In this document: one piece after another, positions 5,358 through 6,309 of the stretch
Position numbering within the stretch: the first letter of the stretch is position 1
Layout: each line of letters opens with the position of its first letter
Assembly: GCA_031177845.1 (NCBI GenBank)
Contig: JAPSGG010000094.1
Location: 1-6,309 of the forward strand
Source: Chromatiales bacterium
GTDB taxonomy: Bacteria > Pseudomonadota > Gammaproteobacteria > JACCYU01
Reading direction: 5' to 3'
Length of the DNA stretch: 6,309 nucleotides
The notes under the pieces: model-generated
Seen by the model: the letters and a program-made list of their open reading frames with translations, nothing else
What the model was told of the DNA's origin: nothing
Database searches by the model: none
Position numbers and translations under genes: made by a program

Positions 5358-6309
5358 ATGAGTAAAGTAAGCAGAAGATCAGTCTGGAAGCCATGTGTGG
5401 CTGCGGTCGCGGCATTCGCCGCAAGCGGCACCGCATTTGGCAACTCAGAACTGATAAAGCTGTCCCAGGATCCAGCCAACTGGCCCATGTGGGGCCAGAA
5501 CTACACCGGTAACCGGTATAGTGAGTTGGATCAAATCAACACAGACAATGCGAGTCAACTTGTACCCGCATGGACGTTCTCAACCGGCGTGTTGCGCGGT
5601 CATGAAGGCGGTCCGCTAGTGGTCGGCGACACCCTGTTCGTCCATACGCCGTTCCCCAACAATGTGTTCTCGATCAACCTGGCCGATCAAACCATCAATT
5701 GGAAGTATGAGCCGACCCAGGACCCGAAGGTCATCCCGGTGATGTGCTGCGATACCGTCTATCGCGGTGTGGCCTATGCTCCTGGCGCCAAGCCGATGAT
5801 TATCCTGCAGCAGGCGGATACCAAGTTAGTCGCCTTGGACGCGGGGACTGGCAAGGTGGTATGGAGTGTCGTGAACGGTGATCCCAGTAAGGGTGCGACC
5901 AACACCAATAATCCGCTGGTGGTCAAGGACAAGGTCATCACTGGTATATCCGGTGGTGAGTTCGGTGTGCGCGGCTTCGTGGCGGCTTATAACCTGAAAG
6001 ACGGCAAGCTGGCGTGGAAGGCCTACAGCACCGGCCCTGACCAAGAAATGCTGTTAGACCCGGCGAAGACCATCGATGCGGCGACCATGAAGCCGGTCGG
6101 AAAGGACTCCAGTCTCAAGACCTGGGAAGGCGATCATGGCGACTACGCGGCCATCCGCGCCGAGCGCTACTGGGCGGACGACTACGCGGCCGAGGTGCGG
6201 TTTCAGAGCGTCGAGCGGGTCGTGCACGTGCAGGCTTCCCTCGGGATGCCGGACCCGGTCGACGAGACCAAGTGGCTGCAGGCGTTCCACGATCGGATCG
6301 GCATCCCGC
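5358..6309 (+). CDS. xoxF: XoxF-type PQQ methanol dehydrogenase, N-terminal part; frame continues into unrelated sequence and off the window end
   Basis: The frame is open to the window end (317 codons). Residues 1 to about 28 are a signal peptide (SRRSVWK, hydrophobic core, TAFG before residue 29), so the enzyme is periplasmic. It would oxidise methanol to formaldehyde or formate using PQQ and a metal, passing electrons to a cytochrome c. Family features are [11 protein letters not shown] (51-61), [18 protein letters not shown] (74-91), HTPFPNNVF (96-104), the vicinal Cys pair C130-C131 in MCCDTVYRG that contacts PQQ, the metal-ligand Glu E201 in SGGEFGVRG, and [13 protein letters not shown] up to residue 259. 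The wording fits the XoxF5 clade better than MxaF, but the diagnostic extra Asp of lanthanide enzymes lies beyond the break and cannot be checked. XoxF is normally about 600 residues; from residue 260 (about 6135) the sequence no longer belongs to this family. Confidence 0.87.
   Translation, partial: MSKVSRRSVWKPCVAAVAAFAASGTAFGNSELIKLSQDPANWPMWGQNYTGNRYSELDQINTDNASQLVPAWTFSTGVLRGHEGGPLVVGDTLFVHTPFPNNVFSINLADQTINWKYEPTQDPKVIPVMCCDTVYRGVAYAPGAKPMIILQQADTKLVALDAGTGKVVWSVVNGDPSKGATNTNNPLVVKDKVITGISGGEFGVRGFVAAYNLKDGKLAWKAYSTGPDQEMLLDPAKTIDAATMKPVGKDSSLKTWEGDHGDYAAIRAERYWADDYAAEVRFQSVERVVHVQASLGMPDPVDETKWLQAFHDRIGIP
6135..6309 (+). other. Amidohydrolase-like segment joined in frame to xoxF (partial, no own start)
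   Basis: From about codon 260 the same frame reads [34 protein letters not shown] and HDRIGIP. This resembles the early part of COG3618-type metal-dependent amidohydrolases (TIM-barrel hydrolases), where a GDY..IR..Y...DY segment precedes a beta strand 'VVHV(Q/E)A' and the helix 'DP..ET.WLQ'. The catalytic His/Asp residues are not in view. Nothing here matches PQQ dehydrogenases. Of the 57 codons from 6138 to 6308, 54 end in G or C, against 44 of the 57 codons just before the junction. There is no start codon with a ribosome binding site here, so this is not a separate complete gene. It is either a chimeric join or a fusion. Confidence 0.7.

Noticed and set aside
5149..5436. 95-codon minus-strand frame across the xoxF promoter and start
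   Set aside because: It overlaps the promoter candidate, the leader and the xoxF signal peptide, and its product has no recognisable features.

Overview
The window carries the distal part of a methanol dehydrogenase (MDH) accessory operon, all on the + strand, followed by the start of a PQQ alcohol dehydrogenase gene. The gene content and order (mxaR-S-A-C-K-L, then a xoxF-like gene) point to a methylotrophic bacterium, most likely a proteobacterium. The sequence alone does not settle the genus. It may come from a metagenomic contig, because the right edge looks chimeric.

Layout. Positions 2-601 hold the C-terminal part of the MoxR-type AAA+ ATPase MxaR. Then come mxaS (598-1458, DUF58/VWA-like), mxaA (1455-2510, membrane-anchored periplasmic protein), mxaC (2507-3490, membrane VWA protein), mxaK (3481-4047, TPR-like periplasmic protein) and mxaL (4061-4933, membrane VWA protein). 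The first three junctions are 4-base ATGA/GTGA overlaps, mxaC/mxaK overlap by 10 bases, and mxaK/mxaL are 13 bases apart, so this is a tightly coupled operon. Positions 4934-5357 have no convincing gene. They hold short dyads, an extended -10 promoter candidate and a leader with an in-frame upstream ATG. From 5358 to the window end runs an open frame whose first ~259 residues are the N-terminal part of a XoxF5-like (lanthanide-type) MDH.

How they work together. In model methylotrophs MxaR, MxaS, MxaA, MxaC, MxaK and MxaL are needed to mature methanol dehydrogenase. MxaA, MxaK and MxaL in particular are linked to calcium insertion in the periplasm. A MoxR ATPase with a DUF58 protein and two VWA membrane proteins is the usual MoxR/VWA chaperone arrangement. 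Here the set lies directly upstream of a XoxF-type enzyme, which normally uses a lanthanide, and mxaD is not found after mxaL.

Main anomaly. At about 6129-6140 the XoxF frame switches, without a stop or frameshift, to sequence resembling the N-terminal region of a metal-dependent amidohydrolase. Expected XoxF sequence (a GD-x-WKIGGG motif and everything after it) is missing and third-position GC rises. An assembly or recombination chimera is the most economical explanation; a real gene fusion is possible but less likely.
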